Assembly (NCBI GenBank): GCA_022360415.1
Contig: JAKSDB010000074.1
Span: 1 to 15,902, forward strand
DNA: 15,902 nucleotides
Source of the DNA: Chlorobiales bacterium
GTDB taxonomy: Bacteria > Bacteroidota > Chlorobiia > Chlorobiales > Chlorobiaceae
Direction of reading: 5' to 3'
A program made the translations under genes and the position numbers. The notes beneath the pieces were generated by a model. That model ran no database searches and was not told where the DNA came from. It worked only from the letters and a program-made list of their open reading frames with translations. Below are positions 1-8,822 of the stretch, one piece after another (within the stretch, counting starts at the first letter, position 1; every line of letters begins with the position of its first letter).

Positions 1-1
1 C

Positions 2-421
2 AGGTTTCTCGAGGCACTGCATCGCCCGATTTCCCTTAGACCGAAGGTTCGCGAAACGCTCGATACTCTTGCCGGAAGATTCAGAATGGGAGTCGTAACC
101 GGAAGCCCTCGTGAAAAGGTCGAGTTGATGCATCGATCAAGCGGACTCGGCGGCTATTTTGATGTTGTAGTAACGCATGATGACGTGACCGAGACCAAAC
201 CTCATCCCGAGCCCTATTCTGCAGCACTTGAAAGGCTTGAGGTAAAGCCTGAAAATGCGCTTGCCGTTGAGGACTCCGAAAGGGGCCTCGCCTCGGCGCA
301 TGCCGCGGGAATTCCCTGTATTGTTGTGCCGAACCACCTGACAAGGGTCCAGAAATTCGAGCTTGCGTATGCTATTGAAGAGGATGTTTCAGGGGTTTTG
401 AAACATTGCTTCAAAGCTTGA
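2..421 (+). CDS. HAD-superfamily phosphatase, beta-phosphoglucomutase-like (C-terminal part)
   Basis: The frame is open from base 2, so the start lies outside the window and 139 codons are visible. The protein resembles the C-terminal Rossmann half of HAD phosphatases of the beta-phosphoglucomutase/phosphoglycolate phosphatase group, soluble phosphotransferases acting on small sugar phosphates. Visible HAD motifs are VVTGSPRE (motif II type, the phosphate-binding Ser/Thr), the lysine of KPHPEPY (motif III) and the acidic VEDSERGL (motif IV, Mg2+ binding), followed by the usual AAGIPCIVV strand. The nucleophile Asp and the cap domain are off the left edge, so substrate cannot be judged. The last 11 bases overlap the 3' end of the convergent gene on the minus strand. 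Family assignment is firm; the specific reaction is not known. Confidence 0.88.
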   Translation, partial: RFLEALHRPISLRPKVRETLDTLAGRFRMGVVTGSPREKVELMHRSSGLGGYFDVVVTHDDVTETKPHPEPYSAALERLEVKPENALAVEDSERGLASAHAAGIPCIVVPNHLTRVQKFELAYAIEEDVSGVLKHCFKA

Positions 422-983
422 TTCCTTCACCCAGTTCAATTGTTCCGGGAAGCTGCACTATCTTGCTTTTCCTTTCTGTTACGGGAATGTCGATGCAGTG
501 TACGCTTCCCTTCCCCCAGCATTTACCCGTGTGAACCTTCATGATTTTGCCGCCGGCTATTTCAAGGTCGAATCCCTTGAGAACAAGCTCCAGGTTGATA
601 GTGAAAGGTATGGTTTCCCTGAACAGATTGTCGATTGACAGCTCCAGCGATGGTTCATGCCGGGAAGTGATGGTGTGTTCGAGGAGAGGGACAAGAAATG
701 TCTCGCCTTCCGGGTATTGATCCGGTTGAGCATACTTTTTGATCTCGTTGTTTTTCTGCCATGCGCTCACGAGGATGTCGGCGATGCTTATATCCAGTAT
801 TTTGTTGAGATGTTCCAGAATAGTTTCCCGGATACAAGACCATTTCAACCCTTTCAGTTTTTCCAGCAGTTTGCGATTCGGATCTTCCGTTGATTGTTTT
901 GATCCAAGCTTATCGAGCTTTTTGCCCGACAATGTGCCGGAATCAAAAAAATCCTGGAGGGTGTATTCTGTCTTTTGTGTCAT
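411..983 (-). CDS. Conserved-looking hypothetical protein, 190 aa, second gene of a PASTA-protein pair
   Basis: I do not recognise a family. The protein has no signal peptide or membrane segment and is probably cytoplasmic. The N-terminal half (about 1-90) is rich in Lys, Leu and Glu and looks helical. The C-terminal half (about 95-190) alternates hydrophobic and polar residues and looks like beta structure, with a Cys-containing stretch CWGKGSVHCIDIP near 155-167. The ATG is one base after the TAG stop of the upstream PASTA gene (TAGCATG on the coding strand), which strongly implies co-transcription and translational coupling. Its 3' end overlaps the convergent HAD gene by 11 bp. A role alongside the PASTA protein is inferred only from this linkage. 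That it is a real gene rests on length, tight spacing and the lack of any better ORF here. Confidence 0.75.
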   Translation of the reverse strand: MTQKTEYTLQDFFDSGTLSGKKLDKLGSKQSTEDPNRKLLEKLKGLKWSCIRETILEHLNKILDISIADILVSAWQKNNEIKKYAQPDQYPEGETFLVPLLEHTITSRHEPSLELSIDNLFRETIPFTINLELVLKGFDLEIAGGKIMKVHTGKCWGKGSVHCIDIPVTERKSKIVQLPGTIELGEGIKL

Positions 984-984
984 G

Positions 985-1896
985 CTATTTTCTCCGTACC
1001 AGTAAATTTTTCACTGTTTTCAATCCTTGCGACCCTTCGTCCCTGATGATACGTACACGAACAGCGTTCGCTGAATCCGGCACTGCGCCTTCAGATATAT
1101 TCTGTATACCGTTGTCATGCCGGATCGTTACTTCCAGTGATGGAGAAGTCGATCTCGTTTCAGTGCGGTGGCGGTTTGACAGAGAGTGTTTCAAGCGTAC
1201 TCCATAGAAGAGCAAGGCTGTGAATAGCAGTGCTGCCCCGCCGACGGGAATCGTCCAGTCCGGCCACCGGAAGTTGTTTCCCGGAGCCCCCATTTTGTGA
1301 GGTTCAGTGAGAGTGAGGTTCACAGGGATTTTTTCAGTAATACGGTCATTACAGCGAGGACTCTGAAAAATCACAATTTCAGGGGGACGGTCCGAGGGAC
1401 GGTAGGTTATTGTTCCGATTTCAAAACCATGTTTTTCGAGGATTTTAAGGGCGGTTTTCAGGGATTTGTCAATCACGCAGGGAACGACAAAGTGCGGACG
1501 TTGTGCTATTACGATTGATATGGGGCTCTGAAGTTCTACTTTTGTCTTCTCGTGAGGATACTGTTCGATGATAATGCCAGGGGGTGTCCTGCTTTCCCTG
1601 TAGCTGCGATTTCCAAGGACGAGACCCGACTTCCGCAAAATCTGTTCGGCTTCATCAGGAGTTCTGCCGGTTAAATCGGGGACTTCGGTTTTTGCAGTCA
1701 GGACGATAATGCTATAGCTGGTGTCGGCTTGCCTCAATCTGTCAGGGGTCTGCCAATCTTGATATAATGTGGCGGCCCTGTCGTTTTGCGCAAAAGCTTT
1801 GCCGGCTGCAATGCCGTTGTCAGTGATAACAGTGCAGGTGAAGAGCGATAGAATAAAAATCAAAAAAACAGACAATGGCTGCTGTAGCTGGCGCAT
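985..1896 (-). CDS. Membrane-anchored protein with two PASTA domains (no kinase)
   Basis: The 303-aa protein begins with a hydrophobic signal segment (about 6-25) and a plausible signal-peptidase site after AFA at residue 36. Two PASTA-type repeats follow, at about 71-131 (opening VPDLTGRTPDEAEQIL) and 135-198 (opening VPCVIDKSLKTALKIL). Each shows the family pattern of an initial VP, an Ala/Leu-rich helix and an FQSP/EQYP-like turn. A single transmembrane helix lies at about 214-233 and a basic tail of about 70 residues ends the protein. PASTA domains usually bind peptidoglycan or beta-lactams and sit on Ser/Thr kinases or PBPs. Neither catalytic domain is present, so this looks like an envelope-facing binding or scaffolding protein with a cytoplasmic tail. 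The 190-aa gene is coupled downstream. uvrA ends 79 bp upstream, so a shared transcript is possible but not shown. Confidence 0.82.
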   Translation of the reverse strand: MRQLQQPLSVFLIFILSLFTCTVITDNGIAAGKAFAQNDRAATLYQDWQTPDRLRQADTSYSIIVLTAKTEVPDLTGRTPDEAEQILRKSGLVLGNRSYRESRTPPGIIIEQYPHEKTKVELQSPISIVIAQRPHFVVPCVIDKSLKTALKILEKHGFEIGTITYRPSDRPPEIVIFQSPRCNDRITEKIPVNLTLTEPHKMGAPGNNFRWPDWTIPVGGAALLFTALLFYGVRLKHSLSNRHRTETRSTSPSLEVTIRHDNGIQNISEGAVPDSANAVRVRIIRDEGSQGLKTVKNLLVRRK

Positions 1897-1975
1897 CGGT
1901 ATCGGGGTTTAAAGCCATTGGGGTATCATGTAAAAGTAAAATAATGAAATGTATGAAATGTCGAATTTTCGCTTT

Positions 1976-4813
1976 CTAAGAGCTTCCCTCCCTGCTTAGG
2001 AAACGGCCGGTATGCGATTTGGAGTTACGGATCACCTTGTCGGGAGGGCCTTCTGCAATGAGCTTTCCTCCCTGGTCCCCCCCTTCCGGCCCGAGGTCGA
2101 CGATCCAGTCGGCGTTTTTGACGATATCGAGGTTGTGCTCGATGATGATGACGGTATTTCCCTTGTTGACCAGTCCTTGCAAAACATCGAGCAGATGCTG
2201 GATATCCTGGAAATGCAGACCGGTTGTCGGTTCATCGAGGATGTAGAGGGTTTTTCCTGTTTGAACTTTTGCCAGTTCGGCAGAAAGTTTTATACGCTGT
2301 GCTTCGCCTCCGGAAAGCAGGGGAGAGGGTTGACCAAGCTTTATGTAACCGAGCCCGACGCTCAGCAAGGTGGAGAGAATCCGTTGTATACGTGGAAAGT
2401 CGGTAAAGAATTCGCTTGCTTCTTCGACCGTCATATCCAGTACGTCGGAGATGGATTTTCCCCTGTATTTGACCTGGAGAGTTTCGCGGTTATACCGTTT
2501 TCCCTTACAGGTGTCGCATTGGACGTATACATCGGGTAAAAAGTTCATCTCTATCTTTTTTGTCCCGGCGCCATGGCAGGTTTCACATCGCCCCCCCTTG
2601 ACATTGAAGCTGAAACGTCCCGGTTTGTACCCTCTTATCCGGGCTTCGGGCAGTCGGGAGAAAAACTCCCTGATGAACGTAAACGCCCCTGTGTAGGTTG
2701 CGGGATTGGAGCGGGGGGTTCTCCCGATAGGTGACTGGTCGACGCTGACGACCTTGTCGATCAGGTCAAGTCCCTGAATGGAATCGTGGGGATGCGTGAG
2801 TAGTTTCGAGCGATAAAAATGTCTGGCGAGTACCGGGTAGAGTGTTTCGTTTACCAGTGTCGATTTGCCGGACCCGCTGACTCCGGTAACACAGACAAGC
2901 GAGCCGAGCGGAAACCGGACATCGATGTTTTTCAGATTGTTGCCCCGGCAACCTTTCAGTATCAGAAAACCGGTTTTTCCTGTTTTTTTTCGCTTTTTGG
3001 AGGATCGAACATCATGCCTGCCCTTGAGGTAAGCCGCTGTCAGGGAGTTGTTGCCGAGTCGGGAAGCATGTCCCTGTGCGACGACTTCTCCTCCATGCTC
3101 GCCCGCTCCGGGGCCGAGGTCGACAATTTCGTCTGCCATAAGCATGGTGTCCCTGTCGTGCTCCACAACGAGAACAGTGTTACCGATATCCCTGAGGTTC
3201 TGTAGGGAGCCTATGAGTTTGTGGTTGTCGCGCTGGTGGAGACCGATGCTTGGCTCGTCCAGGACATAGAGCACACCGCTTAGCTGCGATCCGAGCTGTG
3301 AAGCAAGCCGTATCCGCTGTGCTTCACCTCCCGACAGGGTCTGGGAGCCGCGGCTCAGGGTAAGGTAGCCGAGTCCTACATTCAGCAGGAATTCAAGGCG
3401 TTTGGTTATTTCGTGGAGGATCGGGGTGGCAACAATTTTTTCTTTTTCCGAAAAGCTCGGCGGCAGGTCATGAAAAAAATCAAGCGTTGCCTGGAGCGGC
3501 AGAGATTCAAGCTCATGAATGTTGCGTTCATTGACGGTGACATGGAGGCTCTCTTTGCGAAGACGTGCCCCTTTGCACACCGGGCAGGGCTGTTTTATCA
3601 TGAATCCTTCCGACCATTCCCTGATTTTTGGTGAGCCGGAATTTTTCTGAAGCTCCTCGACATAAGCAACGGCACCGGAAAAGCTTTGAGGGTAAACATG
3701 GTCTTTTCCCGCGTAGCTGTATACCACGTCGAACGATCTTGTCCCCGAACCATGCAGGAGTATATCCAGAGCTTCTTCAGGTATGTTTCCTGCAGGGGTG
3801 TCGAGAGTGAACTTGTAATGCTTCGCGATGGCTTTGATTATATGCCAGAGGTTTCGCTTGCCCGGCTTGCCGAAAGGTTCTATGGCACTCTGGTTCAGTG
3901 AAAGGGTTTTGTCGGGCACCATAAGCTCGGCTGACAGTTTCCTGATCTCCCCCAGCCCGTTACATGTCGGGCAGGCACCATAGGGAGAGTTGAAGCTGAA
4001 GTTGTTCGGTGCCAGCGTGTCGAGAGGAACAGTTCCGTCACTGTAGGCATATTTTGTGCTGAAAAACTGTTCCCGCAGTTTGCTTTCGAATGGAGCGCAA
4101 ATTACGGCTGACTTGTGTTCCGACATGCCGATGCCGAGAACGATGGCCTGTTTCAGGCGTTCTTTTATGTCTTTCCGGATGACAAGCCTGTCAACGACAA
4201 GTTCAATAGTATGGCTTTTGTACCTCTCGAGCTGCATTCCCTTTTCCATTTCCTTGAGCTCACCGTCGATCCGTACCCGCAGGTACCCTTTCTGAAGAAG
4301 TTTTTCAAAAAGCTCCCGATAGTGTCCTTTTCTGCCGGTAACCAGCGGGGAAAGTATCTGGATTTTCGTGCCTTCCGGCAGGGAAAGAATGGCGTCTGCA
4401 ATGGAGTCTTCAGATTGTTTTTTCAGCTCCTGTCCGGTTACGGGGTCATGCAGCTTGCCTGTTTTGGCAAAAAGCAGACGGATGAAATCATGAATTTCGG
4501 TTATGGTGCCGACGGTTGAGCGGGGTGACCGGCTGGTGCTTTTCTGATCGATAGATATGACCGGGGAGAGCCCTTCGATCAGGTCGACATCGGGGCGTTC
4601 GATGTTACCGATATATTGCCTTGCATATGCTGAAAGAGTTTCCATGAACCGGCGTTGGCCCTCGGCATAGATGGTGTCGAAAGCAAGGCTGGATTTGCCT
4701 GAACCGGAAATGCCGGTAATGACCACAAACCTGTTTCGCGGAATATCAAGAGAAATGTTTTTAAGGTTGTGAACCCGGGCGCCCCGTATGCTGATCTGGT
4801 TGAATCCTGTCAT
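1976..4813 (-). CDS. uvrA: Excinuclease ABC subunit A
   Basis: UvrA is the damage-recognising ATPase of nucleotide excision repair. It acts as a cytoplasmic dimer that loads UvrB on distorted DNA. At 945 aa it has the usual full length. The first ATPase has Walker A GISGSGKSS at about 34-42, signature LSGGEAQRIRLA and Walker B LYVLDEPSIGLH. The second has GVSGSGKSTL, LLSGGEAQRIKL and LYILDEPTTGLH. Zinc-binding Cys pairs are visible in CPTCNGLGE and CPVCKGAR (first module) and in GGRCETCHGAG and VQCDTCKGK (second module). Nothing essential appears missing. The gene follows ppdK on the same strand with a 126-bp gap, so it may have its own promoter; no SOS box was seen. The ATG start at 4813 gives the standard N-terminus, without an obvious Shine-Dalgarno. 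Confidence 0.98.
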   Translation of the reverse strand: MTGFNQISIRGARVHNLKNISLDIPRNRFVVITGISGSGKSSLAFDTIYAEGQRRFMETLSAYARQYIGNIERPDVDLIEGLSPVISIDQKSTSRSPRSTVGTITEIHDFIRLLFAKTGKLHDPVTGQELKKQSEDSIADAILSLPEGTKIQILSPLVTGRKGHYRELFEKLLQKGYLRVRIDGELKEMEKGMQLERYKSHTIELVVDRLVIRKDIKERLKQAIVLGIGMSEHKSAVICAPFESKLREQFFSTKYAYSDGTVPLDTLAPNNFSFNSPYGACPTCNGLGEIRKLSAELMVPDKTLSLNQSAIEPFGKPGKRNLWHIIKAIAKHYKFTLDTPAGNIPEEALDILLHGSGTRSFDVVYSYAGKDHVYPQSFSGAVAYVEELQKNSGSPKIREWSEGFMIKQPCPVCKGARLRKESLHVTVNERNIHELESLPLQATLDFFHDLPPSFSEKEKIVATPILHEITKRLEFLLNVGLGYLTLSRGSQTLSGGEAQRIRLASQLGSQLSGVLYVLDEPSIGLHQRDNHKLIGSLQNLRDIGNTVLVVEHDRDTMLMADEIVDLGPGAGEHGGEVVAQGHASRLGNNSLTAAYLKGRHDVRSSKKRKKTGKTGFLILKGCRGNNLKNIDVRFPLGSLVCVTGVSGSGKSTLVNETLYPVLARHFYRSKLLTHPHDSIQGLDLIDKVVSVDQSPIGRTPRSNPATYTGAFTFIREFFSRLPEARIRGYKPGRFSFNVKGGRCETCHGAGTKKIEMNFLPDVYVQCDTCKGKRYNRETLQVKYRGKSISDVLDMTVEEASEFFTDFPRIQRILSTLLSVGLGYIKLGQPSPLLSGGEAQRIKLSAELAKVQTGKTLYILDEPTTGLHFQDIQHLLDVLQGLVNKGNTVIIIEHNLDIVKNADWIVDLGPEGGDQGGKLIAEGPPDKVIRNSKSHTGRFLSREGSS

Positions 4814-4939
4814 GATGGCTGCTGTGCACGATGCAAGAGGAGCTATATATCAAATCCTTTGAAAGAAAACAAGGAGTGAAAACGTTAGGGGGGACGGACA
4901 ACACACGTGCAGCAGCAGTATGGAAAACACAGGCAACTG

Positions 4940-7690
4940 TCAGGAGCGCAAGGCAGCCAGGGCCGCGGCCAACCGTGCGACGGGGATTCTGAACGGGCTG
5001 CATGATACATAATTCAGCCCTATGGAATGACAGAACTCGATTGTTGCAGGGTCGCCTCCGTGTTCGCCGCATATACCCAGTTTGATATCCTTTTTTACGC
5101 TCCTTCCTTCCTTGGCGGAAAACTTTACGAGGTGCCCAACGCCGTCAACGTCGATAGACTCGAAAGGATTTCGCGCATAGATATCGAGGTCCTGGTAAGA
5201 AGGAAGGTACTGCCCCGAATCGTCACGACTCATGCCGAGTCCCATTTGGGTGAGGTCATTGGTGCCATAGCTGAAAAAGTCCGCGGCCTTGGCAATTTCT
5301 TTCGAAGTGACGGCGGCTCTGGGCACTTCGATCATGGTGCCGACAAGGTATTGAACACCGGTTTCCTGTTCAGCCATAACACTACGGGCGGTTTTATGGA
5401 TGATTTCACCGGTGATTTCAAGCTCCCTGACCGATCCAACGAGCGGGACCATGATTTCCGGAATAATATCATATCCTTCTTTCTTTATCATGCAGGCCGC
5501 CTCGATGATTGCGCGAACCTGCATTGCCGGGATTTCGGGATGAATGATCCCGAGCCGGCATCCGCGAAGCCCGAGCATGGGATTCGCTTCATGCAAATCC
5601 ACTATACGGTTCCTGATATCCTGAAGCGGTTTGCCTATTTTCTCCGCAAGATCGGCGATCTCTTCGTCCGTTCCCGGAAGAAATTCATGAAGAGGAGGGT
5701 CGAGAAGCCTGATAGTGACCGGACGCGATTCCATTGCCTTGAACAGCCCGTAAAAATCATCCCGCTGGTAAGGCAGCAGCTTGTCCAGTGCCTCCTTTCT
5801 GCCTTCGGGATCTTCGGCAAGGATCATTTCCCGCATTGCGTCAATACGATTTCCACCGAAAAACATATGCTCGGTCCTGCACAGACCGATCCCCTCGGCC
5901 CCGAGCTGTACGGCGAGCTCTGCCTGATCGGGCTGATCTGAATTGGCCCTGACCTTCAGCTTGCGATACTTGTCCGCCCACCGCATCAACTGGTTGAATA
6001 TCTGCCAGACAGGAGCATCCTCCGGTTTGAGTGTTTTATCGGCAATGACCTCTATCACTTCCGAGTTGCGGGTTGTTATGGTCCCGGCTATGACTTCGCC
6101 GGTTGTTCCGTCAATGGAGAGCGGGTCTCCCTGGCGCAAAACAGTGTTTTGTCCATTGACTCGCATGAGGCCATCGTTGTAGTCGATCTCCAGTACCCCG
6201 CAGCCGGCGACACAGACTTTGCCCATTTGGCGCGCGACAAGGGCGGCATGGGATGTTGTTCCTCCACGTTCGGTAAGTATTCCCTCGGCAACGGACATTC
6301 CCTTGATGTCTTCCGGGGAGGTTTCTATCCTGACGAGGATCACCTGTTCTCCGCGATTTCTTGCTTCCTGTGCATCGGCGGCATTGAAGTATATGTTGCC
6401 GGTTGCCGCTCCCGGGCCGGCGTTGAGCCCGATTGCAAGCAATCTTCCCTCCTCGATGGCTTTCTTTTTCTGCCTCGTGTCGAATACCGGACGCAAAAGC
6501 TGGTTCAGCTGTTCGGGCTCGATACGCAGAAGAGCTTCTTTTTCATCTATCAGGCCTTCCCTGCACATGTCGTAAGCTATCCTGATGGCAGCCATTCCCG
6601 TTCGTTTACCGACACGGCACTGCAACATGTAGAGGTTGCCGTTTTCAATGGTGAATTCGATATCCATCATGTCGCGGTAATGCTGCTCGAGCCGGGTACG
6701 AATGCTGTCAAGCTGATTGTATATTTCCGGGTTTTCCTCTTTCAGGCGGTTTATTTTCAGGGGCGTTCTTATCCCGGCGACGACATCCTCACCCTGAGCG
6801 TTCATGAGGTATTCGCCGTAGAAAATGTTTTCTCCCGTGGCAGCGTCTCTGGTAAATGCCACGCCTGTACCGGATGTGCTGCCCATGTTTCCGAAAACCA
6901 TAGCCTGAACATTACAGGCGGTACCCCACCAGGAAGGTATGTGGTTGAGTTTCCGGTAGACAATGGCGCGTTCGTTGTTCCAGCTTTCGAACACCGCGCT
7001 GATAGCTCCCCGAAGCTGTTCCATAGGATCTTCGGGAAAAAGGGTGCATGTATGCGCCTGTATTGCCGATTTGTATGCCGCGACAATATACTTCAGGTCT
7101 TCAGTGTCAAGTTCGGCGTCGAGCTTTTTGCCAAGCTCCTTTTTTCTCGCGTCGAGGATCTCCTCGAAAGGATCTTTCTGTTTGCTGTCGGCAGGTTTCA
7201 ACCCGAGCACGACATCTCCGTACATCTGGACAAAACGGCGGTAGCAGTCCCACGCGAACCTCGGATTACCGGATTTTCGTGCCAGACCTTCAACAGTAGT
7301 ATCATTGAGGCCGAGATTGAGGATGGTATCCATCATGCCGGGCATCGATGCCCTGGAACCCGAACGAACAGAGAGCAGAAGCGGATTGTCGGGGTCACCG
7401 AATTTTTTTCCGAGATTTTCCTCGACTTCCCGTAAAGCTTCCGGTATTTCTTTTTCGAACAGTCCTTCCGGGTAGGTTTTCCGATTGTCGTAATAGTGCG
7501 TACAGACCTCCGTGGAAATTGTAAAACCGGGGGGGACAGGGAGGCCGATATTGGCCATTTCAGCAAGGTTCGCGCCCTTGCCCCCAAGGAGGTTTTTCAT
7601 CGAGGCGTCACCCTCCGCGGTGCCGCCTGAAAAGTTGTAGATATACTGTTTGTCGTGTGTTAGAGGAGCTTTATCCTGAAGAGTAGGCAT
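4940..7690 (-). CDS. ppdK: Pyruvate, phosphate dikinase
   Basis: PPDK interconverts pyruvate, ATP and phosphate with phosphoenolpyruvate, AMP and pyrophosphate. In autotrophs using the reductive TCA cycle it feeds pyruvate into gluconeogenesis. The N-terminal nucleotide-binding domain has GGKGANLAEM and the SVRSGSRASMPGMMDT stretch. The swivelling domain carries the phospho-His in GGTTSHAAL (His at about 481 from this start). The C-terminal TIM barrel carries the catalytic Cys in GICGEHGGDP and closes with SCSPFRIPVARLAAA. I chose the ATG at 7690 (916 aa, opening MPTLQDKAPL). A TTG at 7726 would add 12 residues unlike PPDK N-termini, and neither start has a visible Shine-Dalgarno. The gene is divergent from the ABC permease across about 210 bp. 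No adjacent PPDK regulatory protein is seen. Confidence 0.97.
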   Translation of the reverse strand: MPTLQDKAPLTHDKQYIYNFSGGTAEGDASMKNLLGGKGANLAEMANIGLPVPPGFTISTEVCTHYYDNRKTYPEGLFEKEIPEALREVEENLGKKFGDPDNPLLLSVRSGSRASMPGMMDTILNLGLNDTTVEGLARKSGNPRFAWDCYRRFVQMYGDVVLGLKPADSKQKDPFEEILDARKKELGKKLDAELDTEDLKYIVAAYKSAIQAHTCTLFPEDPMEQLRGAISAVFESWNNERAIVYRKLNHIPSWWGTACNVQAMVFGNMGSTSGTGVAFTRDAATGENIFYGEYLMNAQGEDVVAGIRTPLKINRLKEENPEIYNQLDSIRTRLEQHYRDMMDIEFTIENGNLYMLQCRVGKRTGMAAIRIAYDMCREGLIDEKEALLRIEPEQLNQLLRPVFDTRQKKKAIEEGRLLAIGLNAGPGAATGNIYFNAADAQEARNRGEQVILVRIETSPEDIKGMSVAEGILTERGGTTSHAALVARQMGKVCVAGCGVLEIDYNDGLMRVNGQNTVLRQGDPLSIDGTTGEVIAGTITTRNSEVIEVIADKTLKPEDAPVWQIFNQLMRWADKYRKLKVRANSDQPDQAELAVQLGAEGIGLCRTEHMFFGGNRIDAMREMILAEDPEGRKEALDKLLPYQRDDFYGLFKAMESRPVTIRLLDPPLHEFLPGTDEEIADLAEKIGKPLQDIRNRIVDLHEANPMLGLRGCRLGIIHPEIPAMQVRAIIEAACMIKKEGYDIIPEIMVPLVGSVRELEITGEIIHKTARSVMAEQETGVQYLVGTMIEVPRAAVTSKEIAKAADFFSYGTNDLTQMGLGMSRDDSGQYLPSYQDLDIYARNPFESIDVDGVGHLVKFSAKEGRSVKKDIKLGICGEHGGDPATIEFCHSIGLNYVSCSPFRIPVARLAAALAALRS

Positions 7691-7900
7691 ATAGCGATGT
7701 AAAAAATGAATTGAGCAAGAAAACAAAAATGTGAAAAATACGGTGTCCCAAAAGGATGGAGATGTTTATTTTAACCACATTCTGATAATAAATGCAAAAA
7801 AAACGATTGTTACCGCATTCCATACTGTCGAAAATCCGAACACGAGAGGGAAAATGGCTAAAAAGGATATTATTCCAAGTGAGCACAACACTTTTGTAAC
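7691..7900. promoter_or_regulatory. Divergent intergenic region between ppdK and the ABC permease gene
   Basis: This 210-bp AT-rich stretch separates two divergently transcribed genes and must carry the promoter of each, unless transcription comes from elsewhere. I see AT-rich, -10-like text such as GATAAT near 7787-7792 but no convincing paired -35/-10 set, operator palindrome or riboswitch. The open frame across 7731-7916 has no recognisable protein character. Confidence 0.4.
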
Positions 7901-8767
7901 ATGGAAATCGTACTGATCCCTTTTTTTCTTCAGGTGCTGCGTATCTCGGTACCCTATCTTCTCACTTCCGTGGGCGCCGTGTTTTCGGAAAGGGGTGGGG
8001 TCATCAATCTTGCCCTTGAAGGTCTTATACTTGCGGGAGCGTTTGGCGCGGTTGCCGGTCAGTACTTTTCCGGATCAGCCTTTGTCGGGGTCGTCACAGG
8101 TATTCTTTGCGGTCTTCTGGTGGCACTCCTTTTTGCTTTCATAACGGTAACCATCAAGGCGGACCAGATTGTCACAGGCATTGCTATAAATATACTGGTC
8201 ATGGGAGCGACGCGTTTCGGGCTCAGTATTTTTTTCGGAAGCTCCCAGAATTCAGAGCGGATCGATGGTTTTTCAGCTCCGTCCGTCCTTTTAGACCCTC
8301 TGTTTCTGCTTGCTGTCGCGGTTGTTCCTCTTGGGCAGTACCTGCTGTTTAAAACACCCTACGGGCTCAGACTTCGTTCAACCGGAGAAAGCGCCGAGAC
8401 GGTTGATGCAGCAGGGGTAAAGGTAGGTCTGATGCGTTATTCCGGTGTGTTGATTTCCGGTGTACTTGCTGCACTTGCAGGCGCGTTCCTCGCATTTCAG
8501 CAGAACAGTTTTTCGGACAACATGTCCCAGGGCAGGGGATACATCGCGCTTGCAGCAATGATAATAGGGAAATGGACACCGGTTGGCGCGGCTCTGGCCA
8601 GCTTTCTGTTTGCCGGTGCCGAATCTCTCGAGATGTGGCTGCAAACAGGCTTGATCCCGTCACAGCTCATTCAGGCCCTGCCCTATGTGCTGACTCTTCT
8701 CGTGCTTGCCGGTTTTGTCGGCAAGTCCCGCCCGCCCCGCGAGGTCGGCGTACCGTATGAGAAGTGA
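7901..8767 (+). CDS. ABC transporter permease, nucleoside/simple-sugar type (YufQ-like, BPD_transp_2)
   Basis: The 288-aa, very hydrophobic protein has about eight predicted membrane helices and belongs to the inner-membrane permeases of the branched-chain amino acid/ribose/nucleoside import family. Diagnostic stretches are the N-terminal SERGGVINLALEGLIL, the cytoplasmic coupling segment around GLRLRSTGESAETVDAAG (about 155-172) and the C-terminal GRGYIALAAMIIGKWTP. These fit the second permease of nucleoside (YufO/P/Q-like) importers best. The partner permease, ATPase and lipoprotein receptor are not in the window: ppdK is divergent upstream and elbB convergent downstream, so it is orphaned locally. 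An in-frame stop at 7880-7882 makes the ATG at 7901 the first available start; no clear Shine-Dalgarno. Transport class is firm; substrate is inferred. Confidence 0.9.
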   Translation: MEIVLIPFFLQVLRISVPYLLTSVGAVFSERGGVINLALEGLILAGAFGAVAGQYFSGSAFVGVVTGILCGLLVALLFAFITVTIKADQIVTGIAINILVMGATRFGLSIFFGSSQNSERIDGFSAPSVLLDPLFLLAVAVVPLGQYLLFKTPYGLRLRSTGESAETVDAAGVKVGLMRYSGVLISGVLAALAGAFLAFQQNSFSDNMSQGRGYIALAAMIIGKWTPVGAALASFLFAGAESLEMWLQTGLIPSQLIQALPYVLTLLVLAGFVGKSRPPREVGVPYEK

Positions 8768-8797
8768 GAACCAAGTCAAAAGGCAAAAGGATTAATT

Positions 8798-8818
8798 CGT
8801 CACTTGTCACTCGTCACT
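8798..8818. repeat. Heptanucleotide tandem repeat, three units
   Basis: Three consecutive 7-bp units, CGTCACT, TGTCACT and CGTCACT, occupy most of the short gap between the convergent permease and elbB genes. Only the first base of the middle unit differs. The repeat lies outside both coding regions. Whether it is part of a genome-wide family cannot be decided from one copy. Confidence 0.85.
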
Positions 8819-8822
8819 GCAG

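Noticed and set aside
1944..1961. Two tandem copies of ATGAAATGT between uvrA and the PASTA gene
   Set aside because: Two short AT-rich units can easily arise by chance and no function or further copies are visible.
6149..7435. A 428-codon plus-strand frame opposite ppdK, and a 304-codon one at 5027-5941
   Set aside because: Both lie antisense to a well-conserved ppdK gene, show no domain character, and are expected shadows of a long GC-rich coding sequence.
7691..7726. TTG start of ppdK at 7726
   Set aside because: It adds 12 residues unlike PPDK N-termini and has no Shine-Dalgarno; the ATG at 7690 is simpler, though not proven.
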